The position numbers and the translations under genes were made by a program. This document shows, piece after piece, positions 9,296 through 17,583 of a stretch of 64,000 bases of DNA. Numbering within the stretch: the first letter of the stretch is position 1; each line of letters opens with the position of its first letter. The stretch is taken from positions 62,001 through 126,000 of the forward strand of contig NZ_SJPT01000003.1 in assembly GCF_007860095.1 (NCBI RefSeq), read 5' to 3'. Source of the stretch: Novipirellula galeiformis (GTDB lineage: Bacteria > Planctomycetota > Planctomycetia > Pirellulales > Pirellulaceae). The notes beneath the pieces were generated by a model that had not been told where the DNA came from, searched no databases, and worked only from the letters and a program-made list of their open reading frames with translations.

Positions 9296-10396
9296 CTACT
9301 GGAATACGACTTCGCCATACAAGTCGCCTTTGGCTTTCAGCGTTTTGATGATTGCGATCAAGTCGGATGTGGGGACGTCTAATGCATTGAGTGCATCGGC
9401 CAAGTTTTTTAGCTTTGCGGTTTCGCGAGGATCCGACGGGTCGCCGACACCGACCAATCCGCCTGCGCCGCCCGCTTCGATACGAAGGTTGCGATGCGTC
9501 ACCAGCACGGGAGCGATTTCCACGTCCTTGCCAATCACCACAATCCCCTCGCGTTCGTTGATCACGACACGCGATGAATGGCTGGCAATTTGGATCGGTA
9601 GATTCAGCAACAGCGAAATGAACTTGATCGGGTTTTCTTGATAGAGCTTTGGTATCTGGACTTGAACGTGCAATTGGTCAATGGCTTGGGCGCGTGGGCG
9701 ATCGGTACCCGAGAGCGATCCGCCTCGTGATCGACCGGAGTCACCGAGCGTCAGTGCAGACAAACTATTGACTTCATCTTCGATGCGTTGGGTATTATCA
9801 AAGCTGGCGAAGTCGCGTTCGAGAATCAACGTGATCATGCCATCTTTTTGAAAGGATGCCGCAACGGTGGTTTCCATCTTGGCTCCGCCTTGAACCGTGC
9901 CTGTCGTCGCAGGTCCGTCGACAGAAACTTTGACGCGGCCCTGAGCAATCGCATACACGGTTGGGTTATCCGCTCGCGGTCCCAGCAGGGGCGTTAGCAT
10001 CAAGTAACCACCTTCGAGACTTTTCGCGTTGATGGCGTTGACGGTGATGTCGATTTGGTCGCCGTTTTGCGAACCCACGGCCGGAATTTTCGCGGTCACA
10101 AAAACCATGGCAACGTTCTTTGCGTCGGCAACATCTTTCAAATCGAGTTGGCCGAGGGTATCGACCGCCATCGATCCGCCCATCAATTGCATCATGCGGG
10201 CAAGCGCACGCGCGGTCGGTGCCGCATCACTATCACCTGTGCCGCGCAGTCCGACGACTAAGCCGAGTCCTTGCAGCGTGTTGATCTCTTGCCCTTTCAA
10301 ACGGCACATGTCGCCAAGTCGAAGCGTGGCTGCATCCGCTTGGTTTACCAAGACGCAGAGTGCCAGCGTGATGACGATTAGACGTGTAGGATTCAT
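9296..10396 (-). CDS. flgI: Flagellar P-ring protein FlgI
   Basis: 366 residues, usual FlgI length. A signal peptide (MNPTRLIVITLALCVLVNQA) precedes LGDMCRLKGQEINTLQGLGL and GLRGTGDSD, which is the FlgI hallmark. The C-terminus holds AGGAGGLVGVG and ends LKAKGDLYGEVVFQ. FlgI forms the periplasmic P ring around the rod. The frame is open upstream to 10639, but the ATG at 10396 is the first one followed by a good signal peptide and fits the family start. It is preceded by flgH with a 145 bp gap. Confidence 0.95.
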   Translation of the reverse strand: MNPTRLIVITLALCVLVNQADAATLRLGDMCRLKGQEINTLQGLGLVVGLRGTGDSDAAPTARALARMMQLMGGSMAVDTLGQLDLKDVADAKNVAMVFVTAKIPAVGSQNGDQIDITVNAINAKSLEGGYLMLTPLLGPRADNPTVYAIAQGRVKVSVDGPATTGTVQGGAKMETTVAASFQKDGMITLILERDFASFDNTQRIEDEVNSLSALTLGDSGRSRGGSLSGTDRPRAQAIDQLHVQVQIPKLYQENPIKFISLLLNLPIQIASHSSRVVINEREGIVVIGKDVEIAPVLVTHRNLRIEAGGAGGLVGVGDPSDPRETAKLKNLADALNALDVPTSDLIAIIKTLKAKGDLYGEVVFQ

Positions 10397-10541
10397 CCGA
10401 TGCCTAGGGCGTTGTGTGAGCTTGGTTAGAGGCGATTCGCGATTGGGGTGAGGCTCGTGCTGCATTGCCATTTTATGCCAAGTCGCGCGGTGGTTCGGGA
10501 CACCGAGATTGATCACGGCGGCCCATGCCATGTTGTGCTCG

Positions 10542-11354
10542 TTAAAAGGGTTGGACGCGGTCGAGCCAACGGCTAAACCAACCTCGTTTGTAGCCATCTC
10601 GCAAATGTCCCTGATCTTCCTTGCGAATTTCAAGATCAATCAGGTCGCGGCTCAGGATCACATTGTCCGGCGCGATGTCTTGCGCTCGGCAAATGCCCGA
10701 TAACGATGTTTCCCAGAGGTTGTCGTTGATGCGAATCGTTTTGCGAGCTTCGACCACCAGGTTTCCGTTGGGGCGAATGTCAACCACGGTCGCGGCAATG
10801 TTGAACGTCATCGATTCACGCGATTTCAGCGATGCTTGACTACGGAATTGTGACTCCGACTCGGTCGCAACCGTGGGGTCCCCATTGTCTTGGGGGTCAG
10901 GGCGCAAGCGGAAATCGGTTAAACGAATCCAATCCGAAAGAATCGCTTCATACAGGGTTTTCTTGCGAGTTTCAGCGGCACCGGTCGCAGTCACACTGGT
11001 GATTTCATCGACGCGAATCGTGAGGATGTCGTTTTTTTGAAACGTCCTTAAACGCGGGGCGGGTTGATACGTCCAACTCACATTGCTCAGCATCGCGGGG
11101 GCGCCCTGCGCCGCGGTTCGTGGGACCGGCGGCGATGCAGGCGGTTGCTGGGGTTGGTGTGGCATCGGCAACGGCTGCAGCATCGCTCCCGGTGCCTGCG
11201 ATTGCATTGGGGGGCCCGGTTGACGCAACAGCGAGCTCTCTTGAGCCTGAGTGTGCGGGATCCCAATACCGATCATCCCGATCAAAATCGAAATCGCGTG
11301 AGCGAAACTCACGGGAGGAGCGAGGGACAGGAATCGGATTGTCATGTCGTTCAT
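10542..11354 (-). CDS. flgH: Flagellar L-ring protein FlgH
   Basis: 270 residues. The core matches FlgH: FQKNDILTIRVDEITSVTA, RSQASLKSRESMTFNIAATV, PNGNLVVEARKTIRIN and a C-terminal LSRDLIDLEI segment. FlgH makes the outer-membrane L ring. In enterobacteria it is a lipoprotein; here the N-terminus has a hydrophobic signal ending near HTQAQE and no cysteine, so no lipobox is visible. A Pro/Gln-rich stretch of about 50 residues sits between signal and core. The start ATG overlaps the flgA stop codon (TAATG), which suggests translational coupling and fixes the start; an alternative ATG lies three codons downstream. Confidence 0.92.
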   Translation of the reverse strand: MNDMTIRFLSLAPPVSFAHAISILIGMIGIGIPHTQAQESSLLRQPGPPMQSQAPGAMLQPLPMPHQPQQPPASPPVPRTAAQGAPAMLSNVSWTYQPAPRLRTFQKNDILTIRVDEITSVTATGAAETRKKTLYEAILSDWIRLTDFRLRPDPQDNGDPTVATESESQFRSQASLKSRESMTFNIAATVVDIRPNGNLVVEARKTIRINDNLWETSLSGICRAQDIAPDNVILSRDLIDLEIRKEDQGHLRDGYKRGWFSRWLDRVQPF

Positions 11355-12562
11355 TATTGGGTGCGAGGCGCTCGTGTGACGATTTCAACTAAACCGCTTG
11401 AAACAACACGTGCGACCAATCGTTTGCGTGGTTGGAGTGTTTCGATTTCGATGAGCTCGGATTCCGCACCCTCGCCTAATGCTTTTGCATTGGTGGTCAC
11501 ACTAATCGAGCCATTGAGCACGCGTACTTCGACAAGGTCGTTGCGACGCACGAGCATCGGCATGCCTACCAAATGACGTGAAATGGGCTGATTGCTCCGC
11601 AGATTGCCGCGTGTTTCCATGCCAATCAATTCGGCTGGATCGGTGCAATACGTGTCATCCCAAGTGTCTTGGGGGATCGGACGGGAGGTCAGGTCGGCAG
11701 GGCCCAGTCGATGGCCGGAACGGAAACTTTGAGTTGGAACGACGGCGATGGGGTGCGCCCGAAGGGTCGCGGCAAGGTCCACTTCGATCGTGCCATCGAG
11801 TCCACGCGAAACGACTCGCAGCGCGCATTCGCCCTCCTCCACGCCGTGAAGAAAGTCGGCTCGTTCGATGCCGCGTGCCAGTTCAAGATGCTGCATCGCC
11901 GGTTGTTGGCGATCGATGCTTAATTCGTAATGCTCTAACAATGTTGGTTCCGCTCGCTGGATCGCAGTCTCGATCCACTGAATCAAACGATCGGCAAACG
12001 AAGGGTCGAGATTCGCCCTCGGTAGCGTCGTTGCCGCGGGCTGCGCCGGATCGATTCGGTGGGACGATTGGCGGAGGTCGGCCTGTTGAACGTAGCTCGC
12101 TTGTTGAATGGTTGTTGCCGAAGGCGGAGCGGGCGACGCCGGTTGGGGCGTTGTGTCGTAGACGATTTCGGTTACGTCCGGACCGACCCAGTAAACGCGG
12201 CGAGGGGTCGCGTCCGCGTTCAAAATGACATCGGTCAATCGATCACGGTCGACTCGCATTGCCTTCCCATTGAGCGGCACCAGCCCGACCGCCGAGCGAC
12301 TCAGGCGTGACCACCCTGGCGTATTGGGATCCAACGGAACCACCACATCGCCCAGACGAACAATCGGAGAGTGGACCACCGATTGGCCCTTCATGCGAAA
12401 CGTCCACGAAGTGGATTGATCGATGGAGGTCGTTTGGGAAGCCGCTGCGGAAGCGGATTTGCGAACGGGAACGAGTGCGCCGGTTTGTGCATGCAGCTCC
12501 GAACCACCCCATACCAAGGCGAGGGTGTAGAGGACGATTCGGACGTAGAAGGCCGCATTCAT
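11354..12562 (-). CDS. flgA: Flagella basal body P-ring formation protein FlgA
   Basis: About 402 residues from the ATG at 12562, which is followed by a good signal peptide (MNAAFYVRIVLYTLALVWGG). The C-terminal third is the SAF domain typical of FlgA: VVPTQSFRSGHRLGPADLTS, MLVRRNDLVEVRVLNGSISV and KRLVARVVSSGLVEI. FlgA is the periplasmic chaperone for P-ring assembly. It is longer than E. coli FlgA (about 220 residues) because of an N-terminal extension. The frame is open to a TTG at 12640, but that start would put extra polar residues before the signal and falls inside a direct repeat. Confidence 0.88.
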   Translation of the reverse strand: MNAAFYVRIVLYTLALVWGGSELHAQTGALVPVRKSASAAASQTTSIDQSTSWTFRMKGQSVVHSPIVRLGDVVVPLDPNTPGWSRLSRSAVGLVPLNGKAMRVDRDRLTDVILNADATPRRVYWVGPDVTEIVYDTTPQPASPAPPSATTIQQASYVQQADLRQSSHRIDPAQPAATTLPRANLDPSFADRLIQWIETAIQRAEPTLLEHYELSIDRQQPAMQHLELARGIERADFLHGVEEGECALRVVSRGLDGTIEVDLAATLRAHPIAVVPTQSFRSGHRLGPADLTSRPIPQDTWDDTYCTDPAELIGMETRGNLRSNQPISRHLVGMPMLVRRNDLVEVRVLNGSISVTTNAKALGEGAESELIEIETLQPRKRLVARVVSSGLVEIVTRAPRTQ

Positions 12563-12605
12563 GTTCAAACCAAAGAGACCGTGTATTGCTTTGACCGCGT
12601 CGTGA

Positions 12606-12647
12606 CGGATCCGTTTCAGAGAAGGGCGGATCCGTTTCAAAGAAGAG
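12606..12647. repeat. Imperfect 21-bp direct repeat upstream of flgA
   Basis: Two copies starting CGGATCCGTTTCA at 12606 and 12627, period 21, with a few mismatches. They lie in the flgG-flgA gap. Confidence 0.75.
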
Positions 12648-12676
12648 CAGGAGTGTTGGGAACCGATGACACGAAA

Positions 12677-13483
12677 CTAGAACCGACGTAGGTTCGAGAT
12701 GTTCTGCATGACTTGGTCACCGGCCTGGATGGCTTGGCTATTGAGTTCGAATGCACGCTGGGTGGTGATCAAATCAATCAGCTCTTGTACCGGTTCAACG
12801 TTCGAGGCTTCGAGGTTCCCTTGCACGAGTCCTCCAAGCCCTTCTTCACCGGGGTTGCCTGCTTGTTCGGGGCCCGACGCATCGGTTTGTTGGTACATGT
12901 TTTCGCCCAATTTCAGCAATCCATCGGGGTTGATGAATTGCGCCATTTGGATTTGTCCGACGTTGGCGAGTTCCACTTGACCGGGTTGTCGCACCATCAC
13001 TTCACCGTTCTGGTTGATTACCATCGCGGTGGCGTCGTTGGGAATCGTGATCGGTGGGTCGAGCAAGCGGCCCATTTGCGCGGAGCCCATGACGAGTTGG
13101 CCGTTGGCGTTGACGTCGAGGTTGCCGGCCCGCGTGAACATGGTTTCTTGAGTCGACGGATCGACCACCCGGAGGAAGCCACGGCCTCGAATGGCCACGT
13201 CCAAGTCACGCCCGGTTTGTTGCAGCGTGCCTTGTCGCTGGTCCGTTTGCGTGCTGGTGATCCGCACGCCAAGCCCGACCTGGGTCCCGACCGCCGCTGG
13301 ATTCTGTGTTGCATCTTTCACGCCGGGGTAAACTTCGGTGCGATAGAGCAAGTCTTCAAAATTGGCTCGGTCTTTTTTGAATCCCGTGGTATTGATGTTC
13401 GCTAAATTATTCGCGATCACATCCAGCTTGGTTTCCATCGCTCCCATGCCGGTGGCAGCGGTGTATAGCGATTGAACGCTCAT
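12677..13483 (-). CDS. flgG: Flagellar distal rod protein FlgG
   Basis: 268 residues, normal for FlgG. The N-terminus MSVQSLYTAATGMGAMETKL followed by DVIANNLANINTTGFKKDR is the rod/hook signature. The middle contains GRGFLRVVDP and FTRAGNLDVNANGQLV, and the C-terminus VEPVQELIDLITTQRAFELN. FlgG forms the distal rod that crosses the outer membrane. The reading frame opens 18 bases further upstream, but a GGAG ribosome-binding site six bases before 13483 and the family N-terminus fix the start there. A gap of 29 bp separates it from flgF. Confidence 0.97.
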   Translation of the reverse strand: MSVQSLYTAATGMGAMETKLDVIANNLANINTTGFKKDRANFEDLLYRTEVYPGVKDATQNPAAVGTQVGLGVRITSTQTDQRQGTLQQTGRDLDVAIRGRGFLRVVDPSTQETMFTRAGNLDVNANGQLVMGSAQMGRLLDPPITIPNDATAMVINQNGEVMVRQPGQVELANVGQIQMAQFINPDGLLKLGENMYQQTDASGPEQAGNPGEEGLGGLVQGNLEASNVEPVQELIDLITTQRAFELNSQAIQAGDQVMQNISNLRRF

Positions 13484-13512
13484 TAGGAACTCCGTTTCCA
13501 AAAATTAGTTGT

Positions 13513-14265
13513 TTACGATTGCAAGACGCGACTAATCAGTGATCCCATCACGTTGTCTTGGTTTTTAATCATTTGTACGTTCGCCTCGTACATCCGAGAG
13601 GTCTCGATCAACTCCATCATGGCCATCGTCGGTTTCACGGACGATTGCTCCAACTGACCCGCTACTACTCTCCGCCCGTTGCCAGGAACAAGATCAAAGT
13701 CGGCCAGTGGTTTGAAGAGGTTTCCGCCGAGGTGAGTTAAATCGCCTTGGCTTTTCGGTTTCGCTAACATGATTTCGTAGCGAGTATCGCCTTGTTGAAT
13801 TCGTCCTTCGGGTGCGACGTGATAGGGCTTCGTGGGGTCGAGTTGAATGTGTTTTCCGTCGCTACCGATGACTTGATCGCCCGCGGGATTGATCATGCGT
13901 CCGTGGTGGTCGAAGGTGAATTCGCCCGCCCGCGTCAGTAAACGCTCCTCACCGCGTTGAACGACAAAGAACGACTCGTCATCGTTGATTGCAAAGTCCG
14001 TTTCACCGCCGGTGTTCTTCATCGGGCCTTGATCGAATTGTGTCTGCGATCGCTGGATCGTCACGCCGCCACCGATATCGTCGGCGCCACCCAGGCCAGG
14101 CGAAACCTCGCCTTGTTCGATCAATTCGGCAAAGCGAGCCTGTAAAATCGTTTGTTGCGGCTTGTACCCAGGCGTTTGAACATTCGCCAAGTTGTTACTA
14201 AGCACCTCTAATCGATGGCTTTGCGCATTCGCGCCAGCCGCAGATAAATAGACACCGTAGGGCAT
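13513..14265 (-). CDS. flgF: Flagellar proximal rod protein FlgF-like
   Basis: 250 residues of the rod/hook family: VYLSAAGANAQSHRLEVLSN then NLANVQTPGYK, a central FAINDDESFFVVQRGEERLL with LTRAGEFTFDHHGRM, and a C-terminal MELIETSRMYEANVQMI. It differs from FlgG in the central region and sits directly before flgG, the usual place of flgF. FlgF is part of the proximal rod. It is the first gene of a seven-gene block, behind a sigma-28-like promoter at 14344-14369. A perfect AAAGGAG about 40 bases before the ATG is too far to be its own ribosome-binding site. Confidence 0.92.
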   Translation of the reverse strand: MPYGVYLSAAGANAQSHRLEVLSNNLANVQTPGYKPQQTILQARFAELIEQGEVSPGLGGADDIGGGVTIQRSQTQFDQGPMKNTGGETDFAINDDESFFVVQRGEERLLTRAGEFTFDHHGRMINPAGDQVIGSDGKHIQLDPTKPYHVAPEGRIQQGDTRYEIMLAKPKSQGDLTHLGGNLFKPLADFDLVPGNGRRVVAGQLEQSSVKPTMAMMELIETSRMYEANVQMIKNQDNVMGSLISRVLQS

Positions 14266-14343
14266 ACGTCACCAAACTTTCAAAGTCTTTTGAGAACATC
14301 TCCTTTGCGATAACACTTGGCGAATCGGTGATGCAAGCCCAAC

Positions 14344-14369
14344 TCATCGGCTAGAGGGGCAAAACTTGA
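14344..14369 (-). promoter_or_regulatory. Sigma-28 (FliA)-type promoter for the flgF operon
   Basis: On the minus strand TCAAGTTT (14369-14362) and GCCGATGA (14351-14344) are separated by 10 bases. The known FliA consensus is TAAAGTTT-N11-GCCGATAA, so each box differs by one base and the spacer is one short. Transcription would begin near 14336, about 70 bases before flgF. Confidence 0.6.
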
Positions 14370-14426
14370 GTCAAACTGCGCAATAGGCCAAAAATATCGG
14401 CCGAGGATCCGGCGGTGCTTGGATGG

Positions 14427-14533
14427 CATCTTGATGCAGCCGAAACACGCCAGAAAATCCTATCCCGACGCGTCAGCGAGGGGCCGCACCAAGATCGATT
14501 CCCTCTCGCATACGTATTCGGTTCTGAAAAATC
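14427..14533 (-). repeat. Dispersed palindromic repeat, copy A (degraded)
   Basis: Read on the minus strand it aligns along its length with copies B, C and E: a left arm with GCGAGAGGGAATC, a loop close to that of copy C (GATCTTGGT), a right arm CCCTCGCTGACGCGTCGGG, then a tail starting GATTTTCTGG. It has more mismatches than the others. It is intergenic. Confidence 0.6.
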
Positions 14534-14637
14534 GATGCGAGATCGAGGGGGCTCGTCGATTTTTGACAACGTGCGTAGACTTAAATGAATTCGGTCACTG
14601 ACCATTTCCATTCTCGACTCGCCACTACCAGAGCACT

Positions 14638-15093
14638 ATGTCGCCGAGCGAACACGATATTTACGAAGAACACGTCCTGGATCACTACGAAGATCCGTAC
14701 CACCGCGGGCTGCTTGAGCAAGCGACCCACTCGGACGAGGGGAAGAACCCTCTGTGCGGAGACGTCATCCATATCGATTTGAAGTTGTCCGAGGACGGCA
14801 AGATCGTCGAGGCTTGGTTTGACGGCGAGGGCTGTGTCATCAGCCAAGCATCCGCCTCGATGCTGGTCGAGCAAATGGAGGGAAAAACGCTGGAAGAGTT
14901 GAAAGAATTCTCCGCAGACGAGATGCTGGCGTTGTTTGGCCCCAAGTTGACCCCTAACCGGCAAAAATGCTGTTTGCTTTCGTGGCGAATCCTGCAGAGT
15001 GCCGTTCATTCACCTGTCAACGATAGTGGCGATGGGGATCCCGACGACGATGGCCCCCAATTTGGTGGTCCCAGCTTAAGCGAAGAATCTTGA
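14638..15093 (+). CDS. sufU: SufU-type iron-sulfur cluster scaffold/sulfur acceptor
   Basis: 151 residues of the IscU/SufU/NifU-N family. The three conserved cysteine sites are present: NPLCGD (near residue 40), DGEGCVISQASASM (near 64) and QKCCLLSW (near 116). In SufU the sulfur made by SufS is passed to the zinc-bound cysteine and on to cluster assembly. The partner sufS follows with a 4 bp ATGA overlap, a strong sign of coupled translation. The last 25 residues are acidic and Gly/Pro-rich and probably disordered. No sufBCD genes are in the window. Confidence 0.93.
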   Translation: MSPSEHDIYEEHVLDHYEDPYHRGLLEQATHSDEGKNPLCGDVIHIDLKLSEDGKIVEAWFDGEGCVISQASASMLVEQMEGKTLEELKEFSADEMLALFGPKLTPNRQKCCLLSWRILQSAVHSPVNDSGDGDPDDDGPQFGGPSLSEES

Positions 15094-16424
15094 TGAACAA
15101 TCCGAGTGAGTCCGTGCGCAGCCTGAATGGGTCCCAGCGCAGCCCGAATGAGTCCTTGCGCCGCGTTTCGCTTGACGCGAATCGCTACCGCCCCGATTTT
15201 CCCATTCTCGATCGAGTCACCTCCAGCGGCGCTCCGCTGGCGTTTCTTGACAACGCGGCCAGCAGCCAGCGTCCCAACGCCGTGATCGATGCGATGACGC
15301 AATGCTATCGCCAGTACTATGCGAACGTCCATCGCGGCATCCATACGCTGAGCGAAGAGTCGACCGACCGCTACGAACAAGCGCGACGTGGAATTGCCAA
15401 GTTTGTGGGAGCGGCGGAAACGCATGAAGTCATTTTTGCAGCCGGGACGACCGCAGCGATCAACACTGTCGCTCGCTCTTGGGGTGACGCAAATCTAAGC
15501 ACAGGCGACACGATCCTGTTAACGATTGCCGAGCACCATGCAAACATTGTTCCTTGGCACCAGCTTGCCGAGCGGACCGGATGCAAGGTCGAGTTCCTGC
15601 CCTTGGATGAAAATTTCACCATCACCGACGACGTGGTGGTCGACGCGCTAGAGCGTTTCCAACCCAAGTTGTTTGCCTTTACGGCATCGAGCAATACGCT
15701 TGGCGTAGAGTTTCCGGTCCAGCGTTGGACGTCGCTCGCTCACCAAGCGGGCTGCACCGTGCTCGTCGACGCGGCCCAGGCGGCGCCGCATCAAGCGATC
15801 GATGTGCAAGCGTTGGATGTCGATTTCTTGGTTTTCAGCGGACACAAGGTTTGCGGCCCGACCGGCATTGGCGTGCTCTACGGTAAAGCCGCGTTGCTTG
15901 ACGCGATGCCGCCGTTCTTGAGCGGCGGTGGCATGATCAATGAAGTCACCACGAGCGGATTCAGTTGTGCCGCGCTGCCCGATAAGTTCGAAGCGGGAAC
16001 GCCGCCGATCGCCGAAGCAATCGGTTTGCACGCGGCGACTGAGTATTTGACCTCGGTGGGGCTGGATGCGATTCACGCTTACGAGAAAGAGCTGGGCGGT
16101 TACGCCGATCAAGCGTTACGCGAGATTGACGGGGTGCGGATCATCGGGCCAACACCGGAGCTGAAAGCGGGCATTGTCAGCTTCGTCGTCGACGGCGTTC
16201 ACGCTCATGATATGTCGCAAACGCTTGATACTTATGGGATCGCGGTGCGAGCGGGACATCATTGCACGATGCCTTTGCACAAATCGCTGGGGTTGTCTGC
16301 GACGACGCGAGCGAGTTTTTACTTCTACAACACGTTCGAAGAAGCGGATCGGTTGATCCAAGCGGTTCGCGAGATCCGCACGCGATTCGCCCCGAGTGGA
16401 CGAAAGCGTCGTCGACGCTCGTAA
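15090..16424 (+). CDS. sufS: Cysteine desulfurase SufS
   Basis: 444 residues, class V PLP enzyme that takes sulfur from cysteine to make alanine and enzyme-bound persulfide. Visible are FLDNAASSQRP, VHRGIHTLSEES, the His of AEHHANIVPW, the PLP lysine in SGHKVCGPTGIG (residue 253) and the active-site cysteine in RAGHHC (residue 392), all typical of the SufS group. It overlaps sufU by 4 bp. The first 25 residues contain a short duplicated motif (SLNGSQRSPNES) encoded by near-tandem DNA and are not part of the conserved fold. The C-terminus is Arg-rich. Confidence 0.96.
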   Translation: MMNNPSESVRSLNGSQRSPNESLRRVSLDANRYRPDFPILDRVTSSGAPLAFLDNAASSQRPNAVIDAMTQCYRQYYANVHRGIHTLSEESTDRYEQARRGIAKFVGAAETHEVIFAAGTTAAINTVARSWGDANLSTGDTILLTIAEHHANIVPWHQLAERTGCKVEFLPLDENFTITDDVVVDALERFQPKLFAFTASSNTLGVEFPVQRWTSLAHQAGCTVLVDAAQAAPHQAIDVQALDVDFLVFSGHKVCGPTGIGVLYGKAALLDAMPPFLSGGGMINEVTTSGFSCAALPDKFEAGTPPIAEAIGLHAATEYLTSVGLDAIHAYEKELGGYADQALREIDGVRIIGPTPELKAGIVSFVVDGVHAHDMSQTLDTYGIAVRAGHHCTMPLHKSLGLSATTRASFYFYNTFEEADRLIQAVREIRTRFAPSGRKRRRRS

Positions 16425-16460
16425 TGGACGAGGCGACGACGCTGTGGGGGGCGTTCGTGT

Positions 16461-17228
16461 TCAGCCGCTCGATCGTCCCAGTCGTTTGGGCGTTGGAAAT
16501 TCAAGGACGAATTTGGTTCCGCGGCCGACGTCACTTTGCACACTAATTCGCCCGCCGTGGGCTTCGATGATCTTGCGGGCGGTCGGTAACCCCAGCCCCG
16601 ATCCCGATTCCTTGGTGCTGTAAAAGGGTTCGAACATGTGCAGCACCGTGTTGTCGTCGACGCCTCTGCCGGTATCAATCAAATCGAGTGCGACGCCGGT
16701 GCGAGTGGGGTAGGTGCGGGCCCAGAGCTGGCCACCATCTTCCATCGCTTCGAGTGCATTTTTCACGAGATTCATCAGTGCCGCTTGCAACGAATCGCTG
16801 TGCATCATGATCGAGGGCAGATCGGGATCCAAGTACTTTTCAATATCGATCCCCTCGGAGTCCGCCTGCGCTTGGTACGCTCGCAACACGGTTTCGATTT
16901 GGTCGTTTAGGTTTCCCGAGACGAGGTCGATGTCGCGAAGTCGAGCGTAGCGGAGGAAGTCACGCAGCAAACCTTCCATCCGTTCGCACTGTTGGCGAAC
17001 GATATCGACGCGATCGACCGATCGGCGACTGATCGGTGAGTCGATTTCCGAAAGGTCCTCGCTCAACAAATCGATGTTCATGTGGATCACCGACAACGGG
17101 TTTTTGATCTCGTGCGCCAACGATCCGGCAAGTTCGGCGAGCTCTTCGTACTGAGTGCGGATCGAATGGATTTGAGCGGCGTGTTCTTGTGCTGTTGTGA
17201 ATTCTTGAGACGCCATGGGGGTGATCAT
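16461..17228 (-). CDS. Cytosolic sensor histidine kinase without a sensor domain
   Basis: 255 residues. A short coiled-coil-like N-terminus leads into the phospho-acceptor motif LAGSLAHEIKNPLSV (His39). The ATPase domain follows with an N box (LMNLVKNALEAM), G1 (DLIDTGRGVD), an F box (MFEPFYSTK) and G2 (GSGLGLPTARKI). There is no membrane segment and no obvious PAS or GAF domain, so input probably comes from a partner protein; the layout resembles the kinase core of NtrB/AtoS-type proteins. No response regulator is adjacent. It converges on sufS (36 bp apart). Start at 17228 or at the ATG four codons later; a 15-bp tandem repeat lies just upstream. Confidence 0.88.
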   Translation of the reverse strand: MITPMASQEFTTAQEHAAQIHSIRTQYEELAELAGSLAHEIKNPLSVIHMNIDLLSEDLSEIDSPISRRSVDRVDIVRQQCERMEGLLRDFLRYARLRDIDLVSGNLNDQIETVLRAYQAQADSEGIDIEKYLDPDLPSIMMHSDSLQAALMNLVKNALEAMEDGGQLWARTYPTRTGVALDLIDTGRGVDDNTVLHMFEPFYSTKESGSGLGLPTARKIIEAHGGRISVQSDVGRGTKFVLEFPTPKRLGRSSG

Positions 17229-17256
17229 TTGAAGGGAGAGATCGGTGGGTGGCTCG

Positions 17257-17286
17257 AAGCCAACGTTTTGAAAGCCAACGTTTTGA
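17257..17286. repeat. Two perfect 15-bp tandem copies upstream of the histidine kinase
   Basis: AAGCCAACGTTTTGA is present twice in a row, 28 bp upstream of the kinase start codon and next to dispersed repeat copy B. Confidence 0.85.
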
Positions 17287-17297
17287 AGTCAGCGAGA

Positions 17298-17417
17298 TTT
17301 TCATAACCCGACGCGTTAGCGAAGGACGATCGCACTTGATTCGGTGCCTCGTTAACGCTTCGGATTATGATTTGCTGGTAAAAACTGCAATAGCGCAACT
17401 TCAAAACGAACGCGTCG
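17298..17417 (+). repeat. Dispersed palindromic repeat, copy B
   Basis: Left arm TCATAACCCGACGCGTTAGC (17301-17320), a variable loop, right arm CTCGTTAACGCTTCGGATTA (17349-17368), then the conserved tail TTTGCTGGTAAAAACTGCAA and GCGCAACTTCAAAACG. It aligns along its full length with copies C and E. It lies between the divergent histidine kinase and NPYA membrane protein genes. Confidence 0.85.
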
Positions 17418-17583
17418 GGCAGTGATTTGCTGGGCAAACAGGATTAGCGTCCCTTCAAAAACACAGAGCGAGGTCACCTGTTTCGAGTGAGGACGCACCC
17501 GAGTGTGGCGTTGGGGAATGAATCTCGGTTAGGATGTTATTCTAACGCGAACCTCCGCTGAAAACGATGACGGCAAGACAAAG

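Larger units (their letters stand above)
14266..14637. other. Divergent promoter region between flgF and sufU
   Basis: The 372 bp hold the sigma-28-like promoter for the flagellar block (14344-14369) and repeat copy A (about 14427-14533). No gene is supported here. Confidence 0.6.

Noticed and set aside
12713-13405. Long plus-strand frame opposite flgG
   Set aside because: Shadow of flgG; no recognisable domain and no ribosome-binding site.
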